A stretch of DNA of 64,000 nucleotides. Origin: DASQPA01 sp963757335 (GTDB taxonomy: Bacteria > Acidobacteriota > Thermoanaerobaculia > Multivoradales > UBA5704). Shown here in pieces: positions 25,943 through 34,534 of the stretch; position 1 is the stretch's first letter, and each line of letters starts with the position of its first letter. The DNA lies in assembly GCA_963757335.1 (NCBI GenBank), contig CAVWRJ010000025.1, positions 310,001 to 374,000 on the forward strand, written 5' to 3'. The translations under genes were made by a program, and so were the position numbers. The notes below the pieces were generated by a model. It had not been told where the DNA came from. It saw only the letters and a program-made list of their open reading frames with translations, and searched no databases.

Positions 25943-28369
25943 CTGTTCGTCTTTGCCGACATCGCCCTCCCCGTCCCCCTCCCGCCGCTGACCTACGAAG
26001 TGCCCGAGCCTTTCCGGCCGCTCGCCGTGCCGGGGGTGCGGGTGCGGGTGTGGATGGGGAAGCGCCGGCTGACGGGGGTGGTGGTGGCGGTCCACGACCG
26101 GCGGCCGGAGGGGGTGAACCTCCGCCCCTTGGAGGAGGTGCTCGACCGCGAGCCGGTGGTCACCGCCGAGATCCTCGACCTCGCCCGCTTCGCCGCCGAC
26201 TACTACCTGGCGCCCTTGGGGGAGGTCCTCCGCGCCATGCTGCCGGGCAACCTGCCGCCCTGGGGGGACCGCAAGGTCTGGCTGACCGACGCCGGCGCGC
26301 TCTCGGCGATCCGCGATCCGGCCGAATCGGCGGTCGTCGAGGCCCTCCGCGACGGCGGGCGGATGACGGTGGGCGACCTCCAGTCCCGGCTCGGCCTGCC
26401 CGACCTCGAGCGGGTGCTCGCCGGTCTCGGCGAGCGCGGGCGGGTGGCGAGCGAGGAGAAGAACCCCAAGGGGGCCCGCTATGTCACCGCGGTCGAGCTC
26501 AGCCCCGGCGAGGCCGCCCAGCATCTCAAAACCGCCGGCCGGTCGGCGGCGGGGAAGGCGGTCGTCGAATATCTGGCGGCGGTGGGCCGGCCGGCGACGG
26601 TGGGGGAGGTGGTGGCGGCGGCGGACTGCGGGCCGGCGGTGGTCAGGCGGCTGATCTCGCTCGGGGTGCTCCGCAAGTTCTCCCAGGTCGAGAAGCTCTC
26701 CCTCGACCACCACCGGATGAACGCTGGTGGGGCGGCGGAGTCGGCGATCGTCCTCCGGCCCGACCAGGACGCGGCTCTCGCCCCCATGGCCGAGGCGCTG
26801 GCGGCCGGGCGCTTCGCCCCCTTCCTCCTCGCCGGGATGACCGGCTCGGGGAAGACCGAGGTCTACCTGCGGGCGGCCGACCTGGCGCTCCGCGCCGGCC
26901 GGGCCTCGATCCTCCTCGTCCCCGAGATCGCCCTCGTCCCCGCCCTGGCGCGGACGGTCGAGCGGCGCTTCGGGCCGGAGCTCGCGATCCTCCACTCCGG
27001 CCTCGGCTCGGGCGAGCGCCACCAGGAGTGGGAGCGGGTGCGGCGGGGGGAGGCGCGGGTGGTCCTCGGCCCCCGCTCGGCCCTCTTCGCCCCCTTTCCC
27101 CCCGGCCTGCCGCTCGGCTTGATCGTCGTCGACGAGGAGCAGGACAGCTCCTACAAGCAGGAGATCGTGCCGCGCTACAACGGCCGGGATCTCGCCCTCG
27201 TCCGGGCGAGGAACGCCGGGGCCGTCGCCGTCCTCGTCTCGGCGACCCCCAGCCTGGAGAGCCGGCACAACGCGGAGCAGGGCAAGCTCACTCCCCTCCT
27301 CCTGACCGTCCGGGCCGGCCGCGGCGAGCTGCCGGAGGGGATCCTCGTCGACTTGAAGAGCGAGGCGCCGCGCCGGGTACCGGGGGAGGTCCACTACTCC
27401 GAGCGGCTGCGGACGGAGATCGCCGAGGCGCTCGGGCGGAACGAGCAGATCATCCTCCTCAGAAACCGCCGGGGGTACTCGCCGGTCCTCCTCTGCCGCG
27501 CCTGCGGCGAGGACATGCGCTGCGACGACTGCGGCCTGCCGCGCACCTATCATCGCCGGACGGCGCAGCTCCTCTGCCACTACTGCGGCTCGACCCGGCC
27601 GGTGCCGGAGCGCTGCCCGACCTGCGGCGAGGACGCCCTGGAGCCGATCGGCGCCGGGACCGAGCGGGTGGAGGAGGAGTTCCGCGAGCTCTTCCCGGGG
27701 GTGGCGATCGACGTCCTCGACCGCGACACCGCGCGGCGTCCCGGCGGGCCGGCGGCGCTCCTCGAACGCTTCGACCGCGGCGACGTGCGGGTCCTGATCG
27801 GCACCCAGATGGTCTCCAAGGGCCACCACTTCCCGAACGTCGGTCTGGCCGCGGTGCTCTCCGCCGACAGCTATCTGGGATTCCCGGACTTCCGGGCGGT
27901 CGAGCGGACCTACAACCTCCTCGTCCAGCTCGCCGGGCGGGCCGGGAGGGGGGAGCGGCCGGGCCGGGTGGTGATCCAGACCTACCATCCGCAGCACTAC
28001 GCCATCCAGGCCGTGCTCCGCGGGGACGACGAGGGCTTCGTACGGGAGGAGATGCGCTTCCGAAGGGCCTTCCATTACCCGCCCTTCAGCCGCATGGTGC
28101 AGCTCCTCGTGAAGGACAAGAGCCGCGAAAAGGCCCAGGAGCTGGCCGCCGAGCTCGCCAACGATCTTTCCGCTCACCCTCTGGGCCGGAAGGTCCGCCT
28201 CTCCGGCCCCGCTCCCGCCCCCCTGGAGCGGCTCCGCGGACAGTGGCGTTTCCAGCTCCTCGTCCGCTCCGCCGACGGCCGGGCTCTCCACAGGTTGATG
28301 GAGGAGGTCCTGCCGGGAAATCCCTCCTGGGACCTGACGGTGGACGTCGATCCTCAACAACTGCTTTAA
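25943..28369 (+). CDS. priA: Primosomal replication-restart helicase
   Basis: PriA reloads the replication machinery at stalled forks. N-terminal DNA-binding domain (ADIALPVPLPPLTYEVP), helicase motif I GMTGSGKTEVY, Walker B VDEEQDSSYK, and the zinc-binding insert with paired cysteines (CRACGEDMRCDDCG; CHYCGS; CPTCGED) are all present. Start: no ATG, GTG or TTG lies near the family N-terminus. A GAGG at 25934-25937 precedes a CTG at 25943, giving a start MFVFADIALP; the only conventional alternative, GTG 25814, would overlap the previous gene by over 100 nt and add non-PriA residues. From CTG the protein is 808 residues, slightly long for the family. Confidence 0.93.
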   Translation: MFVFADIALPVPLPPLTYEVPEPFRPLAVPGVRVRVWMGKRRLTGVVVAVHDRRPEGVNLRPLEEVLDREPVVTAEILDLARFAADYYLAPLGEVLRAMLPGNLPPWGDRKVWLTDAGALSAIRDPAESAVVEALRDGGRMTVGDLQSRLGLPDLERVLAGLGERGRVASEEKNPKGARYVTAVELSPGEAAQHLKTAGRSAAGKAVVEYLAAVGRPATVGEVVAAADCGPAVVRRLISLGVLRKFSQVEKLSLDHHRMNAGGAAESAIVLRPDQDAALAPMAEALAAGRFAPFLLAGMTGSGKTEVYLRAADLALRAGRASILLVPEIALVPALARTVERRFGPELAILHSGLGSGERHQEWERVRRGEARVVLGPRSALFAPFPPGLPLGLIVVDEEQDSSYKQEIVPRYNGRDLALVRARNAGAVAVLVSATPSLESRHNAEQGKLTPLLLTVRAGRGELPEGILVDLKSEAPRRVPGEVHYSERLRTEIAEALGRNEQIILLRNRRGYSPVLLCRACGEDMRCDDCGLPRTYHRRTAQLLCHYCGSTRPVPERCPTCGEDALEPIGAGTERVEEEFRELFPGVAIDVLDRDTARRPGGPAALLERFDRGDVRVLIGTQMVSKGHHFPNVGLAAVLSADSYLGFPDFRAVERTYNLLVQLAGRAGRGERPGRVVIQTYHPQHYAIQAVLRGDDEGFVREEMRFRRAFHYPPFSRMVQLLVKDKSREKAQELAAELANDLSAHPLGRKVRLSGPAPAPLERLRGQWRFQLLVRSADGRALHRLMEEVLPGNPSWDLTVDVDPQQLL

Positions 28370-28372
28370 GGA

Positions 28373-28390
28373 ATGTCGGCGCGCCGACAT
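28373..28390. repeat. 18-bp perfect palindrome, copy 1
   Basis: ATGTCGGCGCGCCGACAT, 4 nt after the priA stop. The identical palindrome occurs at 44439-44456 upstream of parA. Function unknown; possibly an operator or recombination site. Confidence 0.85.
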
Positions 28391-28445
28391 AGAGGTAATA
28401 GGCTTACTCAGATAAGCGCGGAGATGGGCGCCGGAGATGGGCGCC

Positions 28446-28611
28446 AGCCCCGCCGGAGATAAATCTCCGGGCTAGGAGCTACGTCGGATAAATCCGACTT
28501 CGAAGCTGGATAGATGTTCAGCCGAAGTTTTTCCACAATCGGTCTCTATCGCTTCGAAGCTGGCTTCAGCCAGCGTAGCCCATAGCCCGGAGATTTATCT
28601 CCGGCGGGGCT
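28446..28611. repeat. MITE-like element with 29-bp perfect terminal inverted repeats
   Basis: The 29-bp arms 28446-28474 and 28583-28611 (containing GGAGATAAATCTCC) are exact complements. Inside are a GTCGGATAAATCCGAC palindrome (28483-28498) and two related CGAAGCTGG segments. The stretch between priA and accA has no gene. Size and structure fit a non-autonomous insertion or a large bidirectional hairpin. Confidence 0.82.
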
Positions 28612-28649
28612 GCCGTCAAGGTAGCGTCGCCCCTTGGCAAGGCCCCGCG

Positions 28650-28678
28650 TTGACCTCTCCCTTCCGCTTTGCTACCTT
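28650..28678 (+). promoter_or_regulatory. Promoter of accA
   Basis: TTGACC (28650-28655), 17-bp spacer, TACCTT (28673-28678). The expected transcription start is within about 4 nt of the ATG at 28689, implying an essentially leaderless mRNA. Confidence 0.65.
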
Positions 28679-28688
28679 GCCGGTCGAC

Positions 28689-29642
28689 ATGCAGACTGCC
28701 GAGACCCACTTCGACGAACCGCTGATCGAAATCCGCCGCCGGATCGAGGAGCTCGAGGGCTATCCAGCGGGGAGCGGCCAGGAGCGGGAGCTGGAGCGCC
28801 TGCGCGCCAGCTTGAAGAAGAGCACCGCCGAGGTCTACGGCAATCTCGGCCGCTGGCAGAAAACTCTGGTCGCCCGCCATGCCGACCGCCCCTATACGCT
28901 CGACTATGTCCACTTCCTGATGACCGACTGGATCGAGGTGCACGGCGACCGCGCTTTCGGCGACGATCCGGCGATCGTCGCCGGCTTCGCCACCTTCGAG
29001 GGCCGGAGCGTCGCCGTCGTCGGTCATGAGAAGGGGCGGGACACCAAGGAGCGCATCCGGCGCAACTTCGGCCAGCCGCGGCCGGAGGGCTACCGGAAGG
29101 CGCTCCGGGTGATGCGCCTGGCGGAGAAGTTCGGCCTGCCGGTCTTGACCTTCATCGACACCGCCGGCGCCTCGCCGGGGATCGACGCAGAGGAGCGCGG
29201 CCAGGCCGAGGCGGTGGCGCGGAACCTCATCGAGATGGCCGCTCTGGAGGTCCCCATCGTCGTCACCGTGACCGGCGAAGGGGGGAGCGGCGGCGCCCTC
29301 GCCCTCGGGGTGGGCGACCGCGTCCTCGTCCTCGAATATGCCACCTACTCGGTGATCTCGCCCGAGGGCTGCGCCGCCATCCTCTGGAAGGACCAGGAGC
29401 GCAAGGCCGAGGCCGCCGAGGCGATGAAGCTGACCGCCCCCGACCTCCTCGAACTGAGAGTGGTGGACGAGATCGTCCCCGAACCTCAGGGGGGCGCTCA
29501 CACCGATCCCGCCGAGACCTGCCGCCGGGTGGGAGAGCGGATTCAGGCGGCCCTGGTCGAGCTCGAACGCCTGCGCCCGGACGAGCTGGTCGCGCAGCGC
29601 TACCAGAGGTTCCGTTCGCTCGGGGTCTACGACGAGGGCTAG
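28689..29642 (+). CDS. accA: Acetyl-CoA carboxylase carboxyltransferase subunit alpha
   Basis: Forms the carboxyltransferase half of acetyl-CoA carboxylase with AccD and makes malonyl-CoA in the cytoplasm. Typical elements: N-terminal helical region (IEIRRRIEELEG), RPYTLDYVHFLMTDWIE, GHEKGRDTKE, and the oxyanion-forming glycine motifs GEGGSGGALALG. 317 residues is normal. The ATG at 28689 (MQTAETHFDEPL) matches the family N-terminus and sits right behind a promoter; an alternative TTG at 28650 would overlap that promoter. No accD is in the window. Confidence 0.96.
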   Translation: MQTAETHFDEPLIEIRRRIEELEGYPAGSGQERELERLRASLKKSTAEVYGNLGRWQKTLVARHADRPYTLDYVHFLMTDWIEVHGDRAFGDDPAIVAGFATFEGRSVAVVGHEKGRDTKERIRRNFGQPRPEGYRKALRVMRLAEKFGLPVLTFIDTAGASPGIDAEERGQAEAVARNLIEMAALEVPIVVTVTGEGGSGGALALGVGDRVLVLEYATYSVISPEGCAAILWKDQERKAEAAEAMKLTAPDLLELRVVDEIVPEPQGGAHTDPAETCRRVGERIQAALVELERLRPDELVAQRYQRFRSLGVYDEG

Positions 29643-29772
29643 AGCCCTGGCCCCCCTCGCGGCCCCTTTAGAGCCCCCCCTCCCGGGCCTGGCGGCGCTC
29701 CCCGCGCCGTCCCCGGGCGCAGCCAATCCCGCCAATCCCGCCAATACCGCAGCAGACTGGGTCCAGGCGCCG

Positions 29773-31473
29773 GTGCCAGTGGCGGCCCTGCTGCTCTCCG
29801 GCGAGGGGAGCGGCATCTCGCCACGCCTCGCCGCGCTCCTCGCCCGTCGCAGGGTGAGCGACCCGGCCGGAGCGCGCCGCTACCTTCATCCCAGCGCCGA
29901 CCAGCTCCTGGCTCCCGCTCTCCTCGCCGGCATGGAGGGCGCCGTGGCCCGCCTCCGCGCCGCTGGCGAACGTGGCGAGGAGGTCGCGATCGTCGGCGAC
30001 TACGACGTCGACGGCATCACCTCGACCGCCCTCCTGCTCGCCGCCTTCGGCGCCTGCGGGATCAAGGCCCGGCCCATCCTGCCGCACCGGCTGGAGGAGG
30101 GCTACGGCTTCCAACCGCTCCATGTCGAGCGCGCCCAGGCCGCCGGCTGCCGGCTGATCGTCACCGCCGACTGCGGCAGCTCTTCCAAGGCCGCGGCGGA
30201 GGCCGCCGTCGCCGCCGGCATCGACGTCCTGGTGACCGACCACCACATCCCGAGCTGCGAGCTGCCCGACTCGGTCCTCCAGATCAACCCGCGCCAGGCG
30301 AGCTGCTCCTATCCCTTTCCCGATCTCGCCGCGGTGGGCCTGGCGCTCAAGCTCGCCATCGCGCTCCTGACCGCCAGCGGCAAGCGGGTGGATCTGGACG
30401 CCCTCCTCAGGATCGCCTGTCTCGGCACCATCGCCGACCTGGTTCCGCTCCACGGCGAGAACCGGGTGATCGCCGCCCTCGGCCTCGCCGCCCTGCCGCG
30501 CACCCGTTCCGAGGGCCTGAAGGCCCTGATCCTGGAAGCCGGCATGAAGCCGCCGTTCACCGCCTCCGACGTCGGCTTCCGGCTCGGGCCGCGGATCAAC
30601 GCCGCCGGCCGGCTCAGCACCCCGGAGCAGGCGCTGGAGCTTCTCTTGACCCGCGACGGCCGGCGGGCGGCCCTCCTCGCCCGGGAGCTCGACGTCTGGA
30701 ACCGGCAGCGCCAGGCCGAGGAGCTGCGGGTGACCGAGGAGGCCACCGCCATGGTGGCCGCCCGTTCACCCCTGCCGCCGGTTCTGGTGCTCTGGAAGGC
30801 CGGGTGGCACAAGGGGGTGGTGGGGATCGCCGCCGGTCGGCTGGCACGGGAGTGGAACCGGCCGGCGCTCCTCCTCGCCGTCGACGGCGAGGTGGCGACC
30901 GGCTCGGGGAGGAGCATTCCGGGGATCGAGCTCCACGGCTTCCTCTCCCGCTGGGGGGAGCGGATGGAGCGCTTCGGCGGTCACTCCCAGGCCGTGGGGC
31001 TGACCGTAGGGCTCGCCCATCTGCCGGGTCTCCGCGGGGAGTGGGAGGCGGCGGCAGGGGAGTGGCCGGAGGAGGTGCTCACCCGCCGGCACGAGTATGA
31101 GATCGACGTCCCGCCGAGCGAGATCCGCCCCGAGCTGCTGGCCGAGCTTGCCGGTCTCGAACCGCACGGCCAGGCTAACCCGCGGCCGCTGCTCCGCACC
31201 GGGCCGCTCGTCCTCTCCGGACCGCCCCGCCTCTTCGGCAACGGCCATCTGGCCGCCCGGGCGCGCGGCGAGGACGGCTCGCCCGTCGAGCTTCTGGGCT
31301 GGGGCTGGCAGGCGCGCGCGGCGACCCTCGGCGGACGCTTCGAGGTGCTCGGCTATCTGGAGAAGGACGCCTACACCGGCGGCCCCGTGCTCCGCCTGGT
31401 GGACAGCCGGCCGTTCCTGGCCCCGACCGCCCTGACCGCCCCGAGCGCCCCCCAAGTCCCCCCAAGCCAATAG
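29773..31473 (+). CDS. recJ: Single-stranded-DNA-specific exonuclease RecJ
   Basis: 5'-3' ssDNA exonuclease for recombination and mismatch repair. The DHH phosphoesterase motifs are visible: GDYDVDGIT near residue 75, DCGSS near 135, VTDHHI near 155; the DHHA1 part has GSGRSIPG and GGHSQAVG. 566 residues is normal. The GTG at 29773 is a guess: the frame stays open upstream across a 9-bp-period repeat (29722-29748, GCCAATCCC units), so the true start may lie there. The C-terminal tail is another such repeat (TALTAPSAP). Confidence 0.93.
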   Translation: MPVAALLLSGEGSGISPRLAALLARRRVSDPAGARRYLHPSADQLLAPALLAGMEGAVARLRAAGERGEEVAIVGDYDVDGITSTALLLAAFGACGIKARPILPHRLEEGYGFQPLHVERAQAAGCRLIVTADCGSSSKAAAEAAVAAGIDVLVTDHHIPSCELPDSVLQINPRQASCSYPFPDLAAVGLALKLAIALLTASGKRVDLDALLRIACLGTIADLVPLHGENRVIAALGLAALPRTRSEGLKALILEAGMKPPFTASDVGFRLGPRINAAGRLSTPEQALELLLTRDGRRAALLARELDVWNRQRQAEELRVTEEATAMVAARSPLPPVLVLWKAGWHKGVVGIAAGRLAREWNRPALLLAVDGEVATGSGRSIPGIELHGFLSRWGERMERFGGHSQAVGLTVGLAHLPGLRGEWEAAAGEWPEEVLTRRHEYEIDVPPSEIRPELLAELAGLEPHGQANPRPLLRTGPLVLSGPPRLFGNGHLAARARGEDGSPVELLGWGWQARAATLGGRFEVLGYLEKDAYTGGPVLRLVDSRPFLAPTALTAPSAPQVPPSQ

Positions 31474-31484
31474 AATGAGCCCCG

Positions 31485-33782
31485 ATGCCGATCAAACCGC
31501 GACGAGGTAGCGTCACCTGGCTCCGCATCCTGCTCCTGATTGTCCTCGTCGGGATGGTCGGAGGTGTCTTCGGGCTGCTCTACTTCGGGCGCGCCGGGCA
31601 GGTCAAGAAGAAGCGCCCGGCCGACGACGACGCGCTCAAGGCGGAGAAGGGGACGACCCTCCTCGGCCAGGACTTCGACTACACCTACACCCAGGGCAAC
31701 CGGCCGGTCTTCCGCATCCGCGGCGACAGCATCAAGGCCGACAAGGAAGGCACCATCTTCCTCGACAAAGTCGGGGTGACGATCTACGACCAGAAGGCGC
31801 GCCCCTTCGAGGTCGAGAGCCGGGAGGCGACCTTCAAGCGCGCCACCAACGAAGGGGAGTTCCGCGGCAACGTCCGCTTGAAGGGGCCCGGCGACCTCCA
31901 GTTGCGGACCGACGCTCTCGACCTCCTGGAGCAGGGGCGGACGGTGATTACCGAACGCCCGGCCGAGATCGGCTTCGGCGGCACCTATCTCGCCTGGGGC
32001 CAGCAGCTCCAGGTCCACTTGAACCAGCAGCTCTTCTTCCTCCAGGGGAAGACCAGCGTCACCAACCTCGACGACAAGGCTCCCGACATGTCGCTCCACG
32101 CCGACCGGCTGGTCTACGAGCGCGACAAGCGGCAGCTCCGCTCCGAGGGTAACGTGGAGCTCGTCCGCGACAAGGACCACCTGAAGGCCGCCCAGGTCAC
32201 CACCTTTCTCGATGCGGACGAGAAGTCGGTGCTCCTGGTGCGCGCGGTGGTCAACGTGAGCGGCGAGGCGCACGCCAGGAACCAGGGCAAGGGCTCAAGC
32301 CAGGGAGACACCGTCGTGCGCTTCAAGGGCGACGATCTCACCGTTGTCATGGACGCCGAGGCCAGGAAGGCCGGCAAAGAGGTGCGGACAGTGAGCCTCG
32401 AGGGCAGGCAGGACAAGCCGACCGACAAGGCCGAGATGCAGACGGTCGGCGCCGGGGGGAACCGCACCCTCCTCGCCCGCCGGATCGAGGGGCACATGGC
32501 CGAGGGGGTGCTCTCCTCGGCGGACGGTTTCGGCGGGGTGGACTTGAAAGAGACCGGCGCCGGGGGAGCTGTCGTCCGTCACGCCGCGGGGCAGAAGGCC
32601 CAGGCCGGCTTCCGGCCGGACGGCCAGGTCACCGCCCTCTCCCTCCAGGAGAACGTCACCTACAAGGACCCCCAGATCGAGGTCAGCGGCGACCGCGCCC
32701 AGATGAGCTTCGAGAGCGGCCAGGGGGAGTTCTTCGGCAAACCGGTCCACGCCCACTCCGAGCGCGGGCAGTTCACCGGCCCCCACCTAACCTACGACCG
32801 CGCAACCGGGATCCTCCACGGCGACGACGGGGTGCAGGCCCTCCTCGAACAGCAGAATAGCGGCGCCCTCGCCGGTTCGCCCCTGACGCCGGGGGAGGGG
32901 CCGGTGCACGTCGACGCCAAGGAGGCGTTCCTCCGCGACAAGCCGCGCTCCTTCCTCTTCCGCGGCGACGTCCGCGCCTGGCGCGGCGAGAGCCTCCTGA
33001 CCGCGGCGGTGCTGCGCGGCGACCAGACCGCCCCCACCGCGGGCGCCACGGTGGGGGAGGACCGGCTGACCGCGTCCGGCGGGGTCAAGACCCTCTACAT
33101 CCCCCGCCCGGAGACCGCCGGCCCCGCGGCCACGGCCGGCTCTGGCAGCTCTGGGAGCGCCGCGGCCGGCTCTGGAAGTGCCGCGGCCGGCTCTGGAAGC
33201 GCCGCGGGCGGCGCGGGAAGCACCGCGGGCGGCGCGGGAAGCACCGCGGGAGCCCCGCAGAAACCGATCGAGGTGACCAGCAGCGACATGGTCTACCTGC
33301 AGAACAAGGGCGTTCTCACCTACACTGGCGACGTGCGCGCGGTGCAGGAGGGGAGAACGATCACCTGCCACCAGCTGGAAGCCGCCCTCGGCAAGGACAA
33401 GAAAGTCGACACCATGACCTGCACCGGTCAGGCCCATCTCGTCGACCCCCTGGCCGGCCGCGACCTCCAGGGGGACCGCGCCGTCTACAAGGTGAAGGAG
33501 CGGGTGATCGAGATGTACGGCAGCCCGGTCCAGATGAAGGACAAGGACGGCAATCACTTGCAGGGCAAGCACATGACCTACACCATGGATGCCGGTCGAG
33601 TGGAAGTGAAGGGGGACCCCACGGCCCCGACGCCGCCAGCGGCCGCCCCGGCGGGTGCCGCGAAGCCGGCGGCTTCGCCCGCCGCGCCCGCCGCCGCCAA
33701 GCCGGCCGTGAAGCCGCCAACGCCGCCGACATCGCCGATGCCGAAGGTGCCGCCACCGCCCCCGGGAGGAGCGGGGCGATGA
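31485..33782 (+). CDS. LptC/LptA-like LPS-transport protein, multi-repeat OstA-type
   Basis: 765-residue envelope protein with an N-terminal membrane anchor (LRILLLIVLVGMVGGVFGLLY). An LptC-like beta-jellyroll follows (RIRGDSIKADKEG, VTIYDQKARPFEVES), then several OstA/LptA-like repeats (SLHADRLVYERDKRQLRSEG, VSGDRAQMSFESGQGEFFG, VTSSDMVYLQNKGVLTYTG). These build the periplasmic bridge that carries LPS to the outer membrane. An Ala/Gly/Ser stretch encoded by 21-bp repeats (about 33130-33250) and a Pro/Ala-rich tail are low complexity. LptC (about 190 residues) and LptA (about 185) are normally separate, so this is a long, fused or expanded form. Its stop overlaps lptB as ATGA. Confidence 0.85.
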   Translation: MPIKPRRGSVTWLRILLLIVLVGMVGGVFGLLYFGRAGQVKKKRPADDDALKAEKGTTLLGQDFDYTYTQGNRPVFRIRGDSIKADKEGTIFLDKVGVTIYDQKARPFEVESREATFKRATNEGEFRGNVRLKGPGDLQLRTDALDLLEQGRTVITERPAEIGFGGTYLAWGQQLQVHLNQQLFFLQGKTSVTNLDDKAPDMSLHADRLVYERDKRQLRSEGNVELVRDKDHLKAAQVTTFLDADEKSVLLVRAVVNVSGEAHARNQGKGSSQGDTVVRFKGDDLTVVMDAEARKAGKEVRTVSLEGRQDKPTDKAEMQTVGAGGNRTLLARRIEGHMAEGVLSSADGFGGVDLKETGAGGAVVRHAAGQKAQAGFRPDGQVTALSLQENVTYKDPQIEVSGDRAQMSFESGQGEFFGKPVHAHSERGQFTGPHLTYDRATGILHGDDGVQALLEQQNSGALAGSPLTPGEGPVHVDAKEAFLRDKPRSFLFRGDVRAWRGESLLTAAVLRGDQTAPTAGATVGEDRLTASGGVKTLYIPRPETAGPAATAGSGSSGSAAAGSGSAAAGSGSAAGGAGSTAGGAGSTAGAPQKPIEVTSSDMVYLQNKGVLTYTGDVRAVQEGRTITCHQLEAALGKDKKVDTMTCTGQAHLVDPLAGRDLQGDRAVYKVKERVIEMYGSPVQMKDKDGNHLQGKHMTYTMDAGRVEVKGDPTAPTPPAAAPAGAAKPAASPAAPAAAKPAVKPPTPPTSPMPKVPPPPPGGAGR

Positions 33783-34519
33783 GCTCGACCGCCGAGCCCC
33801 AGAAGCTCTCGACCGAGGGGCTGCGCAAGGTCTACCGCGGCCGCCAGGTGGTGCAGGGGGTGTCGGTCGAGATCGGGCCGGGGGAGATCGTCGGTCTCCT
33901 GGGGCCGAACGGCGCCGGCAAGACGACGACCTTCTACATGGTGGTGGGGCTCACCCCGCCCGACAGCGGTCATGTCTACCTCGGCAAGGAGGACATCACC
34001 GAGCTCCCCATGTACCTCCGCGCGCAGCGCGGTATCAGCTACCTCCCCCAGGAGCCGTCGATCTTCCGCAAGATGTCGGTCGAGGACAACCTGCGGGCGA
34101 TCTTCGAGACCCTGGACCTCCCGCACGCCGAGCAGGAGCGGCGGATCGACCAGCTGATCACCGAGTTCGGCCTGACCCGGGTGCGCCGCAACAAGGGCTA
34201 CGCGCTCTCGGGCGGCGAGCGCCGGCGGGTCGAGATCGCGCGCGCCCTGGTGATCAGCCCGTGGTATATCCTGTTGGACGAGCCGTTCGCCGGGATCGAC
34301 CCGATCGCCGTGCTCGACATCCAAGGCATCATCCGGCACTTGAAAACGATGGGCATCGGGGTCCTCATCACCGACCATAACGTCCGAGAGACTTTGAAAA
34401 TAACCGACCGGGCCTATATCATCAACAATGGCGAAATTTTGCGTTCCGGCACCCCTCCGGAGCTCGCTTCCGATCCGCAGGTCCGGAAGATCTATCTCGG
34501 CGAAGATTTCACACTCTAG
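33779..34519 (+). CDS. lptB: LPS export ABC transporter ATPase
   Basis: Cytoplasmic ATPase of the LptB2FG transporter. Walker A GPNGAGKTTT, Q-loop near YLPQEPS, signature LSGGERRRVE, Walker B ILLDEPFAGID and switch His in ITDHNVRETL are intact. 246 residues matches the family. The start overlaps the LptC/A-like gene by 4 nt, so they are translated together. The membrane partner LptF-LptG is encoded at 47.5 kb. Confidence 0.97.
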   Translation: MSSTAEPQKLSTEGLRKVYRGRQVVQGVSVEIGPGEIVGLLGPNGAGKTTTFYMVVGLTPPDSGHVYLGKEDITELPMYLRAQRGISYLPQEPSIFRKMSVEDNLRAIFETLDLPHAEQERRIDQLITEFGLTRVRRNKGYALSGGERRRVEIARALVISPWYILLDEPFAGIDPIAVLDIQGIIRHLKTMGIGVLITDHNVRETLKITDRAYIINNGEILRSGTPPELASDPQVRKIYLGEDFTL

Positions 34520-34534
34520 GAACTCAAGGGTGGC

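Noticed and set aside
25871..28390. 839-residue minus-strand frame opposite priA
   Set aside because: Antisense of an unmistakable helicase; begins in the 18-bp palindrome and has no domain.
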